A DNA stretch of 64,000 bases from Hyphomicrobiales bacterium (lineage in GTDB: Bacteria > Pseudomonadota > Alphaproteobacteria > Rhizobiales > Rhizobiaceae). The notes beneath the pieces are model-generated. The model made no database searches. It had not been told where the DNA came from and saw only the letters and a list, made by a program, of their open reading frames with translations. The stretch is from contig UBKJ01000005.1 of assembly GCA_900465915.1 (NCBI GenBank), positions 62,001 through 126,000 of the forward strand, in the 5' to 3' direction. Both the position numbers and the translations under genes were made by a program. This document shows positions 8,605 through 16,405 of the stretch, piece by piece (within the stretch, counting starts at the first letter, position 1; every line of letters starts with the position of its first letter).

Positions 8605-9591
8605 ATGAAACTGACCCGTAGAAACATGCTGGCCGCGAGCGCCGTGGGCCTGGCCTTGCCCGCCATCGGCGCAGGCCGCGCCATGGCCGAGGAAAAGACC
8701 GACGACAAGGCCGGCAAGCCGGCCAAGATCGGCGTCGCCATCCCGGCCGCCACCCATGGCTGGACCGGCGGCCTCAACTTCCACACCGAGCGCACCGTCA
8801 AGGCGATGCAGGCCGCCTTCCCTTCCATCGAGTTCGTCGTCACCACCGCCGGCAACGTGCAGTCGCAGGTCAACAATGTCGAGGACCTGGTGGCGCGCAA
8901 GATCGACGCGCTGGTGATCCTGCCGATGGAGAGCGCGCCGCTGACCGAGCCGGTCAAGGCCGCCAAGGCGCGCGGCGTCTTCATCACCGCGGTGGACCGC
9001 GGCCTGTCGGAAGACGGCGTCGAGGACCTCTATGTCGGCGGCAACAACCCGCAATACGGCATCATCGCCGCGCAATATTTCAAGTCGAAATTCCCCAAGG
9101 GCGGCAAGCTCGTGGTGATGCGCGGCATTCCGACGGCGATCGACAATATCCGCATCGACGCCTTCAAAAAGACGATCGAGGGTAGCGGGCTGGAAATCCT
9201 CGACATGCAGTTCGCCAACTGGAACCCCGACAAGGCCTTCGAGGTCATGCAGGACTTCCTGACCCGCTTCCCGCAGATCGACGGCGTCTGGGCCGGCGAC
9301 GACGACGCGGCGCTGGGCGCGCGCGCGGCGATCGAGCAGGCCAACCGGCAGAAGGGCATGGTGCTGCTCGGCGGCTCGGGCATGAACCGCGTCATCAAGA
9401 CCATCATGGACGGCGATGCCCTCGTCGACGCCGACATCTTCTATCCGCCGACGCTGATCATCCCGGCGATCCAGGTGACGGCCATGCGCTACGCCACCCA
9501 GTCGCCGGTGCGCGGCCGCTACGTGCTGGACAGCCCGCTGATCACCAAGGAGAACGCCGCCGAATTCTATTTCCCCGACAGCCCCTATTGA
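8605..9591 (+). CDS. CUT2 sugar ABC transporter substrate-binding protein, probable Tat export
   Basis: 328 aa Peripla_BP_4 binding protein. The N-terminus MKLTRRNMLAASAVGLALPA has paired arginines and a moderately hydrophobic core, resembling a twin-arginine signal, then cleavage near AMA-EEK. The mature part shows IGVAIPAATHGWTGGLNF, LVILPMESAPLTEPVKAAKA and GVWAGDDDAALGARAAIEQ, as in ribose/xylose-type binders. A GGAGG ribosome site precedes the ATG. It is third in the plus-strand transport operon and followed by a strong terminator hairpin. Tat export would contrast with the Sec signal of the neighbouring binder at 3122-4027. Ligand unknown. Confidence 0.92.
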   Translation: MKLTRRNMLAASAVGLALPAIGAGRAMAEEKTDDKAGKPAKIGVAIPAATHGWTGGLNFHTERTVKAMQAAFPSIEFVVTTAGNVQSQVNNVEDLVARKIDALVILPMESAPLTEPVKAAKARGVFITAVDRGLSEDGVEDLYVGGNNPQYGIIAAQYFKSKFPKGGKLVVMRGIPTAIDNIRIDAFKKTIEGSGLEILDMQFANWNPDKAFEVMQDFLTRFPQIDGVWAGDDDAALGARAAIEQANRQKGMVLLGGSGMNRVIKTIMDGDALVDADIFYPPTLIIPAIQVTAMRYATQSPVRGRYVLDSPLITKENAAEFYFPDSPY

Positions 9592-9601
9592 TCCGAAAGC
9601 C

Positions 9602-9631
9602 GGAAGCCGCCGCCGATGCGCGGCGGCTTCC
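9602..9631 (+). terminator. Rho-independent terminator of the second sugar transporter operon
   Basis: A perfect 12-bp GC-rich stem (GGAAGCCGCCGC / GCGGCGGCTTCC) with a six-base loop lies ten bases after the binding-protein stop, with a short T-containing tail. Confidence 0.75.
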
Positions 9632-9891
9632 TTCGTGACGCAAAAGATCGCAAGAAGCGAAGAAAAGCATCTAAAAGCCGACAAAACGTTCTTTTCGGTT
9701 CATCTTCAGTAATACACTGTAAATCTTCCGTATAATTTTGTGGCTATTTGCCTCCATTTGGACAGATTCGCCCAAGATTTCGCCACGCTGCTATGCATGA
9801 ACTGCATGGCAGCAATGGAATAGTGTGACTGGTCGCAGCGGAAAAAAACTCTATCTTTGACGTCGGGAGGTCAACCGAAAGAGGTTTACCG

Positions 9892-10044
9892 ATGTTGAAG
9901 CAGATCAGGAATTTCACCCGCGCCCTGCGCGTCCCGAGCACCGAAGAGCGGGAGCTCGCTTATCTGAACGCCTCCATGGATCCCTACGATCTAGAATATC
10001 GTCAGCGTCAGATCGACCGCGGCCTTTTCCGCCGCGCCCGCTAA
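9892..10044 (+). CDS. DUF3563 family micro-protein
   Basis: 50 aa: begins MLKQIRNFTRALRVPSTEER, then ELAYLNASMDPYDLEYRQRQ, and ends IDRGLFRRAR. The pattern Arg-Glu/Tyr-Leu...(S/D)xxDLExRxRxxDRG matches the small DUF3563 proteins that are common in rhizobia and Burkholderia. Their function is unknown. The ATG has a GAGG ribosome site seven bases upstream. It is single, preceded by a 300 bp AT-richer gap (9592-9891) that carries the terminator of the upstream operon and presumably its own promoter. It is followed by a GTGGCGC/GCGCCAC hairpin at 10123-10144 before the convergent exporter gene. Confidence 0.8.
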   Translation: MLKQIRNFTRALRVPSTEERELAYLNASMDPYDLEYRQRQIDRGLFRRAR

Positions 10045-10160
10045 GCCCATCCAAGGCGAAAGCATCCTGCAGCCGAATGCGAAATTCGGCGGCGCATGGA
10101 TGCGGCGAAACAAAGAGGTGGAGTGGCGCGATCCGTTGCGCCACCGCGATCATCCCGCGA

Positions 10161-11141
10161 TCAAGCGCCGTCGTCGGACGGCGGCGTTCTGTCCGGCATC
10201 AGGGCGATGGCCGCCTGCTCCCCCGCGATCGGCGGCGGCAGCGGCGTTCCGCGCTGGCGTTCGCGGATGAGGGTCAGGAGGCCCGATCCGACGATCAGGC
10301 AGATGCCGAAGCCCATGGTCCCGTCGACCTTGTCGTCGAACAGAAGATAGCCCAGCGCCACCCCCCATAGCATCTGGCTATATTGCGTCGGGCCGATATA
10401 GGCCGCCGGCGCGAAGATCGCCGCCTGCATCAGAAGCACGTTGGCGAAGGCCGCCAGCAGGCCGTAGCCGGCCAGCATGCCCCATTCCGCCGCCGTCGGC
10501 GCCTGAAACGACGGAATCATCACCAATCCGCAGATCACCAGACCGCCCAGCACGCCGGCGCCGTAGAGCGAGATTTTCTTCTCCTTCGGCCCCGCCGCGC
10601 GGAAGGTCACCACCGACACCGCCCCGCCGAGCCCGGCGAAGATCGCGCCCAGATGACCGATCGACAGGTCGCGGAAGCCCGGGCGCAGCACGATCAGCAC
10701 GCCGAGGAAGCCGATGACGACCGCGCTCCAGCGCCTGACGCCGATGCGCTCCTTCAGGAACGTCATCGACATCAGCGTGACGAAGGCGGGCTGGAGGAAG
10801 ATGAGCGAAAAAGCCTCCGCCATCGACAGCCGCGTGAAGGCGGTGACGCTGCCGATCACCCCCAGCGCGTAGCAGACGAAGCGCAGCAGCCATAGCGGCC
10901 GGCTGGTGGTGCGAAAGACGTCGCTCCAGCGGTCTCCGGGCTGCATCAGGAAGGGAATCGCCGTCAGCGCGAACAGCGCGCCGAAAAAGGCCGATTCGTA
11001 AGGCGGCAGCTTGCCCTCGATCAGCTTGACGCTGGCGTCGCTGAACGAAAAGGCGGCGAAGGACGCGAAACCGAGCGCGACGCCGCGCAGCGGTCCGCCC
11101 GCCGGTCTGGCGGTGGAGGCAGGCTTGGGGGATGTGGTCAT
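10161..11141 (-). CDS. DMT superfamily (EamA) transporter
   Basis: 326 aa inner-membrane protein with ten predicted helices as two EamA repeats. LIFLQPAFVTLMSMTFLKER, the end of the first repeat, is the typical EamA sequence, and YSQMLWGVALGYLLFDDK the matching end of the second. The ATG at 11141 shares one base with the stop of the upstream MFS gene (TGATG), so the two exporters are translationally coupled. The C-terminal tail is short and soluble. Probably a metabolite exporter; substrate unknown. The very long frame extending back to 11957 is antisense noise over the MFS gene in another frame. Confidence 0.88.
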   Translation of the reverse strand: MTTSPKPASTARPAGGPLRGVALGFASFAAFSFSDASVKLIEGKLPPYESAFFGALFALTAIPFLMQPGDRWSDVFRTTSRPLWLLRFVCYALGVIGSVTAFTRLSMAEAFSLIFLQPAFVTLMSMTFLKERIGVRRWSAVVIGFLGVLIVLRPGFRDLSIGHLGAIFAGLGGAVSVVTFRAAGPKEKKISLYGAGVLGGLVICGLVMIPSFQAPTAAEWGMLAGYGLLAAFANVLLMQAAIFAPAAYIGPTQYSQMLWGVALGYLLFDDKVDGTMGFGICLIVGSGLLTLIRERQRGTPLPPPIAGEQAAIALMPDRTPPSDDGA

Positions 11142-12559
11142 CAGGACTTTCCGGTCTTCGCGCCTTTCGCGATATGGTCTCCGGCGCCGGCCTTGAGGGC
11201 GAAGCCGTCCCAGACGCCGATCAGCGCCGCGAGCGCGACGATGAGAAAGGCGACGCGGAACGGCGCGGCCGGGCCGGCCGAGGCGGCGACGCTCTCGCCG
11301 ATGCGCCAGGCGATGGCCCCCAGCGCCACGCCCAGGCCCATGGCGAGCTGGAAGGCGGTGGAGAACAGCGTGTTGGCGCTGGTCATGTCGGGCTGCGGGA
11401 TATCGGCGAAGGCGATGGTGTTGAGCGCGGTGAACTGCATCGAGCGCGACATGCCGCCGACGAACAGCACCAGGCAGACGACCCAGAGCGGCAGCGCCGG
11501 CGAGAAGCCGGCGCAGGCGGCGATGGCGGCGGCGTTGACGACGCCGTTGACCACGATCACCCGCCGGAATCCGAAGCGGCGCAGCACGGCGGTGGTCATC
11601 GGCTTCATGGCCAGGTTGCCGGCGAAGACCGCCATCAGCATGACGCCCGACTGGAAGGCGTCGTAGCCGAAGCCGATCTGCAGCATCAGCGGCAGCAGGA
11701 ACGGCACCGCGCTCACCCCCATGCGGAACAGCGAGCCGCCCCAGATCGCCACCGCGAAGGTGGGGATCTTCAGCGAATCGAGCGCCATCATCGGATGCGC
11801 CGTCCGGCGCAGGTGCCGCACGCCCAGAAGCAGAAGCGCCACGCCGGCGACGGCCGAAAGCGCCGTCTCCGTCCAGTCGATTCGCGGCCGCGCCATGGCC
11901 TCGGTGGAGAACAGCAGGAAGAACAGCCCTACCCCGGTCAAAAGGAAGCCCGGCCAATCGAAGCTTTTGGCGCCGCCATGGATGTCGGCCGGCGTCAGCT
12001 TGAGCGCGAAGAGAAAGGCGACCAGCCCCAGCGGCACGTTGAGATAGAAGATCCAGCGCCAGTCGGCGTGGTCGACGATCAGCCCGCCCAGCGGCGGCCC
12101 CAGCACCAGCGACACCAGCGCCGGCCAGGTGAGAAGGGCGATGGCTCCGATCAGCCGCTCCTTCGGCGTGGCGCGCAGCACGACCAGCCGCCCAACCGGC
12201 ACCATCATCGCCCCGCCGACGCCTTGCAGCACCCGCATGGCGACGAATTGCGGCAGGGTCTGCGCCATGCCGCAGAGCAACGAAGCGAGGGTGAAGAGCG
12301 CGATGGCGAAGGCGAAGACCTTGCGCGCGCCGAAGCGTTCGGCGATCCAGCCGGAGACGGGGATGAAGACGCCGAGCGTCAGCATATAGGCCGAGACGCC
12401 GGTGTTGAGGTCGACCGGCTGCACGGCGAAGCTCTGCGCCATCTGAGGCAGCGCCGGCGTGATCACCGTCGCGTCGAGATTCTCCATGAAGAAGGTCCCC
12501 GCCACCAGCAGCGCCAGCGCGACGCTGTTGTCGGCCGGCCTTTTCGCCACGGCGCTCAT
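11141..12559 (-). CDS. MFS transporter, DHA2 (EmrB/QacA) type
   Basis: 472 aa with about 14 hydrophobic segments, the DHA2 drug:H+ antiporter topology. The motif near helix 1 is FFMENLDATVITPALPQMAQ (antiporter motif D1-like), followed by GWIAERFGARKVF (motif A) and MRVLQGVGGAMMVPVGR (motif B). The ATG at 12559 gives MSAVAKRP before the first helix; upstream in-frame codons translate to Arg-rich noise and were rejected. Coupled to the DMT exporter downstream. Probably exports an organic compound; substrate unknown. A 33-codon open frame overlaps its start from upstream (separate entry). Confidence 0.9.
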   Translation of the reverse strand: MSAVAKRPADNSVALALLVAGTFFMENLDATVITPALPQMAQSFAVQPVDLNTGVSAYMLTLGVFIPVSGWIAERFGARKVFAFAIALFTLASLLCGMAQTLPQFVAMRVLQGVGGAMMVPVGRLVVLRATPKERLIGAIALLTWPALVSLVLGPPLGGLIVDHADWRWIFYLNVPLGLVAFLFALKLTPADIHGGAKSFDWPGFLLTGVGLFFLLFSTEAMARPRIDWTETALSAVAGVALLLLGVRHLRRTAHPMMALDSLKIPTFAVAIWGGSLFRMGVSAVPFLLPLMLQIGFGYDAFQSGVMLMAVFAGNLAMKPMTTAVLRRFGFRRVIVVNGVVNAAAIAACAGFSPALPLWVVCLVLFVGGMSRSMQFTALNTIAFADIPQPDMTSANTLFSTAFQLAMGLGVALGAIAWRIGESVAASAGPAAPFRVAFLIVALAALIGVWDGFALKAGAGDHIAKGAKTGKS

Positions 12560-12657
12560 GGACGGCGCGCTCCGTCGCCGCCGGCGGCGGACGCGGGCGG
12601 GATCATGACGGCGCGGGCGGCCGGCGTCAGGCGGTTCGGTGCAGGTGTCGGACTCAT
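12556..12657 (-). CDS. Possible 33-aa leader ORF coupled to the MFS exporter
   Basis: An ATG at 12657 preceded by an AGGGA ribosome-site-like sequence (spacing about four bases) opens a 33-codon frame, beginning MSPTPAPNRLTPAARAVMIP. Its TGA overlaps the exporter ATG by four bases. The arrangement looks like a leader peptide or translational coupler. The composition (Ala/Pro-rich) could equally be chance in GC-rich DNA. Confidence 0.3.
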   Translation of the reverse strand: MSPTPAPNRLTPAARAVMIPPASAAGGDGARRP

Positions 12658-12716
12658 TTTTCCCTGCATATACGCGCCGCGTCGCGGCGGCAACAGCCCC
12701 GCTCGCGGGCACCGGC

Positions 12717-13718
12717 TCAGAAGCGCAAGGAAACGCCGGCCCGGCGCAAGAGCCAGTAGAAGACCGCGCTCGCCGCCACGCCCAGGCCCATCGCCCAGAA
12801 GAAGCCGGCCTCGCCATGGGTGAAGGGCAGGCCGGCCGTGTTCATGCCGAAAATGCCCGCCACCAGCGATCCCGGCAGCAGAAGCGCGCTCATGATGGCC
12901 ATGGCCTTCAGGCTGCGGTTGGATTCGTCGGCCAGCTCCGCAGCCATCTCCTCCTGCAGCAGGCGGGCGCGGTCGTTGACCATCACGATTTCGCGATCGA
13001 GCCGTTCGAGCCGCATCGACAGCCGCTGCATGGCGTCCTGGGCCTTTTCGGACAGGTCCCACTCCTCGCGGTCCTCTTCCTCGAACAGCGCCACCATGCC
13101 CGCCACCGGCCGGTGCAGCGACACGGCCAGCCGGCGGACTTCCTTCAGGCTGCGGCGCTCGTCGCTGAGCCGCTCGGTGACCAGCCGGTCCTCGACCGCG
13201 TCCAGAAGCCGGGTCGCCTCGGTCAGCCGCAGGCCGGTATTCTTGCAGAAGCTGGTGACGATGACCTCGAACACCTCCAGCGCCGAAGCGGGCTTGAAGC
13301 CTTCGGCGAAGGAGCGGCGCACCTTGTCCACCGCCTCCAGCGGATGCCGCCGGCCGGTGACGAGCAAGCGCTCGGTCACGGCGAAATGCAGCCGGCCGAT
13401 GGTGGTCGACATGCGCTCCATGTCCTTCTGCATGTCGGCGGCGACGCCATGCGTCACCCCCTCCTCATGCCCGAGCGCCAGACTGTCGTCATGGCCTTCG
13501 AGAATGGCGCGCGCCGCCGCCGGCAGGGCGCAGCGCGACCCCACCCAACCCTGCGCGCGCTGGTCGACGAGGTCGACATGCAGCCACACCCAGCCGTCGC
13601 CGGACGAAAGCGCGGCGTCGATCTCCTCGGACGAAAGCTGGCGGACGCGCTCGCCGGCGCGTCCGCCATAGGCCCCGATCAGACCCGGAGCATGGTCTAT
13701 GCCGCTCAGCAGATTCAT
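12717..13718 (-). CDS. CorA-type divalent cation transporter (ZntB-like)
   Basis: 333 aa. A large N-terminal cytoplasmic alpha/beta and long-helix region is followed by two C-terminal transmembrane helices. The universal GMN signature at the pore mouth is present in SLVAGIFGMNTAGLPF. The loop after GMN is TAGLPFTHGEAGFFW rather than the MPE of classic CorA, which resembles ZntB-type members. Transports Mg2+, Zn2+ or related ions across the inner membrane; which one is not readable. ATG at 13718 chosen (MNLLSG); a GTG three codons upstream at 13727 is an alternative. Lies 33 bp after the polyphosphate kinase gene, same strand. Confidence 0.9.
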   Translation of the reverse strand: MNLLSGIDHAPGLIGAYGGRAGERVRQLSSEEIDAALSSGDGWVWLHVDLVDQRAQGWVGSRCALPAAARAILEGHDDSLALGHEEGVTHGVAADMQKDMERMSTTIGRLHFAVTERLLVTGRRHPLEAVDKVRRSFAEGFKPASALEVFEVIVTSFCKNTGLRLTEATRLLDAVEDRLVTERLSDERRSLKEVRRLAVSLHRPVAGMVALFEEEDREEWDLSEKAQDAMQRLSMRLERLDREIVMVNDRARLLQEEMAAELADESNRSLKAMAIMSALLLPGSLVAGIFGMNTAGLPFTHGEAGFFWAMGLGVAASAVFYWLLRRAGVSLRF

Positions 13719-13751
13719 GGGAGTCACGGGCCGCGATCCGGGCGCCTTCTT

Positions 13752-14651
13752 TCAATAGATTTCCGGCACGTAGATTTCCGACGGCAGCTCATGGCGGACA
13801 TAGTCGTCATGGCGCACCCGCTCGGGCAGCGCGATCGGCGGCTTGGGCACGTCCTGATAGGGAATCTGCGACAGGAGATGGGCGATGCAGTTGAGCCGCG
13901 CCCGCTTCTTGTCGTCGGCCTCGACGATCCACCACGGCGCTTCCTCGATATGGGTGCGCTGCAGCATCTCTTCCTTGGCCTTGGTGTAGTCTTCCCAATG
14001 GATGCGGCTCTCCAGATCCATCGGCGACAGCTTCCACTGCTTCAGCGGATCGTGGATGCGCATCTTGAAGCGGAATTCCTGCTCGTCGTCGGTGATCGAG
14101 AACCAGTATTTGAGCAGGACGATGCCCGAACGCACCAGCATGCGCTCGAATTCCGGCACGGAACGAAAGAACTCCTCCAGCTCGTCGGGAGTGCAGAAGC
14201 CCATCACCCGCTCGACGCCGGCGCGGTTGTACCAGGAGCGGTCGAACAGCACCATCTCGCCCGCCGAAGGCAGGTGCGGGACATAGCGCTGGAAATACCA
14301 CTGGTTGCGCTCGCGCTCGGTCGGCGCCGGCAAGGCGACGACGCGGCAGACGCGCGGATTGAGCCGCTGGGTGACGCGCTTGATGACGCCGCCCTTGCCG
14401 GCGGAATCGCGGCCCTCGAACAGCACCACCACCTTGAGCTTGCTGTGCTGCACCCAGTCCTGGAGCTTGACCAGCTCGTGCTGGAGGCGGAACAGCTCGC
14501 GGAAATAGACCTTGCGGTCGAGCCGGTCCTCGCCGGATTCGGAAAGCCCGTGCGCCTCGAGCATCTCCTCGTCCATCTGCAATTCCAGCTCCTCGTCGAA
14601 GCTGTCGGTGATTTCCGCCTTGATGCGATCCAGGCTGTCGTTCTCGTCCAT
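13752..14651 (-). CDS. ppk2: Polyphosphate kinase 2 family protein
   Basis: 299 aa single-domain PPK2, which moves phosphate between polyphosphate and nucleotides in the cytoplasm. Walker A is GRDSAGKGG at residues 80-88, and the Walker B/lid motif is LFDRSWYNRAGVERVMGFC around 135-152. YWFSITDDEQ and RFKMRIHDPLKQWKLSPMDL are also family hallmarks. Length and motifs fit class I PPK2; whether ADP or GDP is preferred cannot be read. It follows a PiT phosphate transporter gene (71 bp gap containing a hairpin), so phosphate uptake and polyphosphate handling appear linked. Confidence 0.95.
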   Translation of the reverse strand: MDENDSLDRIKAEITDSFDEELELQMDEEMLEAHGLSESGEDRLDRKVYFRELFRLQHELVKLQDWVQHSKLKVVVLFEGRDSAGKGGVIKRVTQRLNPRVCRVVALPAPTERERNQWYFQRYVPHLPSAGEMVLFDRSWYNRAGVERVMGFCTPDELEEFFRSVPEFERMLVRSGIVLLKYWFSITDDEQEFRFKMRIHDPLKQWKLSPMDLESRIHWEDYTKAKEEMLQRTHIEEAPWWIVEADDKKRARLNCIAHLLSQIPYQDVPKPPIALPERVRHDDYVRHELPSEIYVPEIY

Positions 14652-14683
14652 GGGGTAAATCCGTCTTTGTCGGGGGAAACGGC

Positions 14684-14707
14684 CCGGAGGCGCTGGCGCG
14701 CCTCCGG
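14684..14707 (-). terminator. Intercistronic hairpin between the PiT and ppk2 genes
   Basis: A 10-bp perfect stem (CCGGAGGCGC / GCGCCTCCGG) with a four-base loop sits 16 bp after the PiT stop codon. The following T-run is poor, so it may attenuate or protect mRNA rather than terminate fully. Confidence 0.5.
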
Positions 14708-14722
14708 TTTCGGTCGATCAGA

Positions 14723-16321
14723 TCAGAAAACCTGACGCAGGACCAGATAGAGCACGAAGGCGATGGCGATCGAGGCCGGCAGAGTCAGCACCCAGGCCAT
14801 GAGCATGTTGCGCACCGTCGACCATTGCAGGCCGGAGCCGTTGGCCGCCATCGTGCCGGCGACGCCGGACGACAGGACGTGGGTGGTGGAGACCGGCAGG
14901 CCGAAATGGTCGGCGGCTCCGATGGTGGCCATGGCGACCACTTCCGCCGCGGCGCCCTGGCCATAGCTGAGATGGGTCTTGCCGATCTTCTCGCCGACGG
15001 TGACGACGATGCGCTTCCAGCCGATCATGGTGCCGAGGCCGAGCGCCAGCGCCACGGCGACCTTCACCCAGATCGGGATGAACTTGGTCGCGTCGTCCAC
15101 CGCCTTGTGATAGGCGGTCACGGCGGCGAGGTCGGCCGGCTCCATCGGAAGCAGCTTCTTCTTGTCGATGAGTTTGAGCGATTCGCCGATCAGGTAGATG
15201 TCGTTGCGCAGGTTGCTGACGACGCCCTGGGGCACGGCCTGGAGGCTCGGGAACTGGGTGATGTGGTTGCGGGTGGCCTCAATATATTGCTCCAGCGCGA
15301 CCGTGGTCTCGTCGCTCCAGCTCTTGCTCTTGACCGCGTCGGACACCACCGTCTTGGGATCGGTCACGGTCACGCCGGGCTTGGCGTATTTGTTGAGCGC
15401 CGCTTCGACCTGGATGGAGGCCGACTTGAAGGCGTCGACATAATGCGGGTCGGGCGTGCGGTTGAGCGCAAAGGAGGTGGGGACCAGGCCGATCAGGATC
15501 AGCATGATCAGGCCCATGCCCTTCTGGCCGTCATTGGAGCCGTGGGCGAAGCTGACGCCGGTGCAGGTGAAGATCAGCAGGCAGCGGATCCACAGCGGCG
15601 GCGGATTGTCGGTCTTGGGCTCCTGATAGAGCGCCTGGTTACGCACCAGAAGCTTCATCGCCAAAAGAAGAAGCGCCGCGCAGCCGAAGCCGACGATGGG
15701 CGAAACCAGCAGCGACATGCCGATATTGCCGGCCTGCGACCAGTCGACGCCGCTGGTGGCGGAGCCGGCGGGCGCGAGGAACTGGTTGGCGAGGCCGACG
15801 CCGATGATCGAGCCGATCAGCGTGTGCGAGCTGGAGGCCGGCAGGCCGAGATACCAGGTGCCGAGGTTCCACAGGATGGCGGCGCTGAGCAGCGCGAACA
15901 CCATGGCGAGGCCCGAGCCGGAGCCGACCTGGAGGATCAGCTCGACCGGCAGCAGCGACAGGATGCCGAAGGCGACCGCGCCGGTGGAGGTGAGCACGCC
16001 GAGGAAGTTGAAGACGCCCGACCAGACGACGGCGATCTCGGCCGGCAGCGAACGGGTGTAGATCACGGTCGCCACCGCATTGGCGGTGTCGTGGAAGCCG
16101 TTGACGAATTCGAAGCCGAGCGCGATCAACAGCGCCAGGCCGAGCAGAATCCACGGAACCGCCGCCGCGGTGGCCAACTCCTGCGACAGCGCATAGCCGA
16201 CATAGCCCAGCCCGCAAAAGACGAGCAGCGCGAAGACCGGCATGAACCATTTGCTGGAGCCGCCGGCGTGAACCGGGTGAGTCGTGGATCGATTGCTTGC
16301 AATGGAGGCGGCGTCCGCCAT
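14723..16321 (-). CDS. PiT family inorganic phosphate transporter
   Basis: 532 aa, H+ or metal-phosphate symporter of the inner membrane. The two PiT signature repeats are visible: GFEFVNGFHDTANAVATVIYT near the N-terminus and CTGVSFAHGSNDGQKGMGL in the second half. GLPASSSHTLIGSIIGVGL and GLPVSTTHVLSSGVAGTM are the paired P-loops. A soluble insert of about 130 residues (roughly 300-430, charged and helical) separates the halves, as in the longer bacterial PiT forms. A possible Pho box lies 67 bp upstream. First gene before ppk2 on the same strand. Confidence 0.94.
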   Translation of the reverse strand: MADAASIASNRSTTHPVHAGGSSKWFMPVFALLVFCGLGYVGYALSQELATAAAVPWILLGLALLIALGFEFVNGFHDTANAVATVIYTRSLPAEIAVVWSGVFNFLGVLTSTGAVAFGILSLLPVELILQVGSGSGLAMVFALLSAAILWNLGTWYLGLPASSSHTLIGSIIGVGLANQFLAPAGSATSGVDWSQAGNIGMSLLVSPIVGFGCAALLLLAMKLLVRNQALYQEPKTDNPPPLWIRCLLIFTCTGVSFAHGSNDGQKGMGLIMLILIGLVPTSFALNRTPDPHYVDAFKSASIQVEAALNKYAKPGVTVTDPKTVVSDAVKSKSWSDETTVALEQYIEATRNHITQFPSLQAVPQGVVSNLRNDIYLIGESLKLIDKKKLLPMEPADLAAVTAYHKAVDDATKFIPIWVKVAVALALGLGTMIGWKRIVVTVGEKIGKTHLSYGQGAAAEVVAMATIGAADHFGLPVSTTHVLSSGVAGTMAANGSGLQWSTVRNMLMAWVLTLPASIAIAFVLYLVLRQVF

Positions 16322-16387
16322 CGTCCTGTTCCTTTCGTTGGCGTCCCGTCGTGCGGACGCTTTTCGAAAAACCCCTAGACCGCGGAC

Positions 16388-16405
16388 ATGAAGCTTTCAT
16401 GACAC
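16388..16405 (-). promoter_or_regulatory. Possible Pho box upstream of the PiT transporter
   Basis: On the minus strand the sequence reads GTGTCAT-GAAA-GCTTCAT, two 7-mers separated by four bases. This compares with the PhoB consensus CTGTCAT-N4-CTGTCAT (6/7 and 4/7 matches). It is 67 bp upstream of the PiT start and in the correct orientation. The second half is weak. Confidence 0.35.

Noticed and set aside
10161..11957. 598-codon minus frame suggesting a fusion of MFS and DMT exporters
   Set aside because: The first half reads the MFS gene out of frame; the two exporters are separate genes sharing one base at TGATG.
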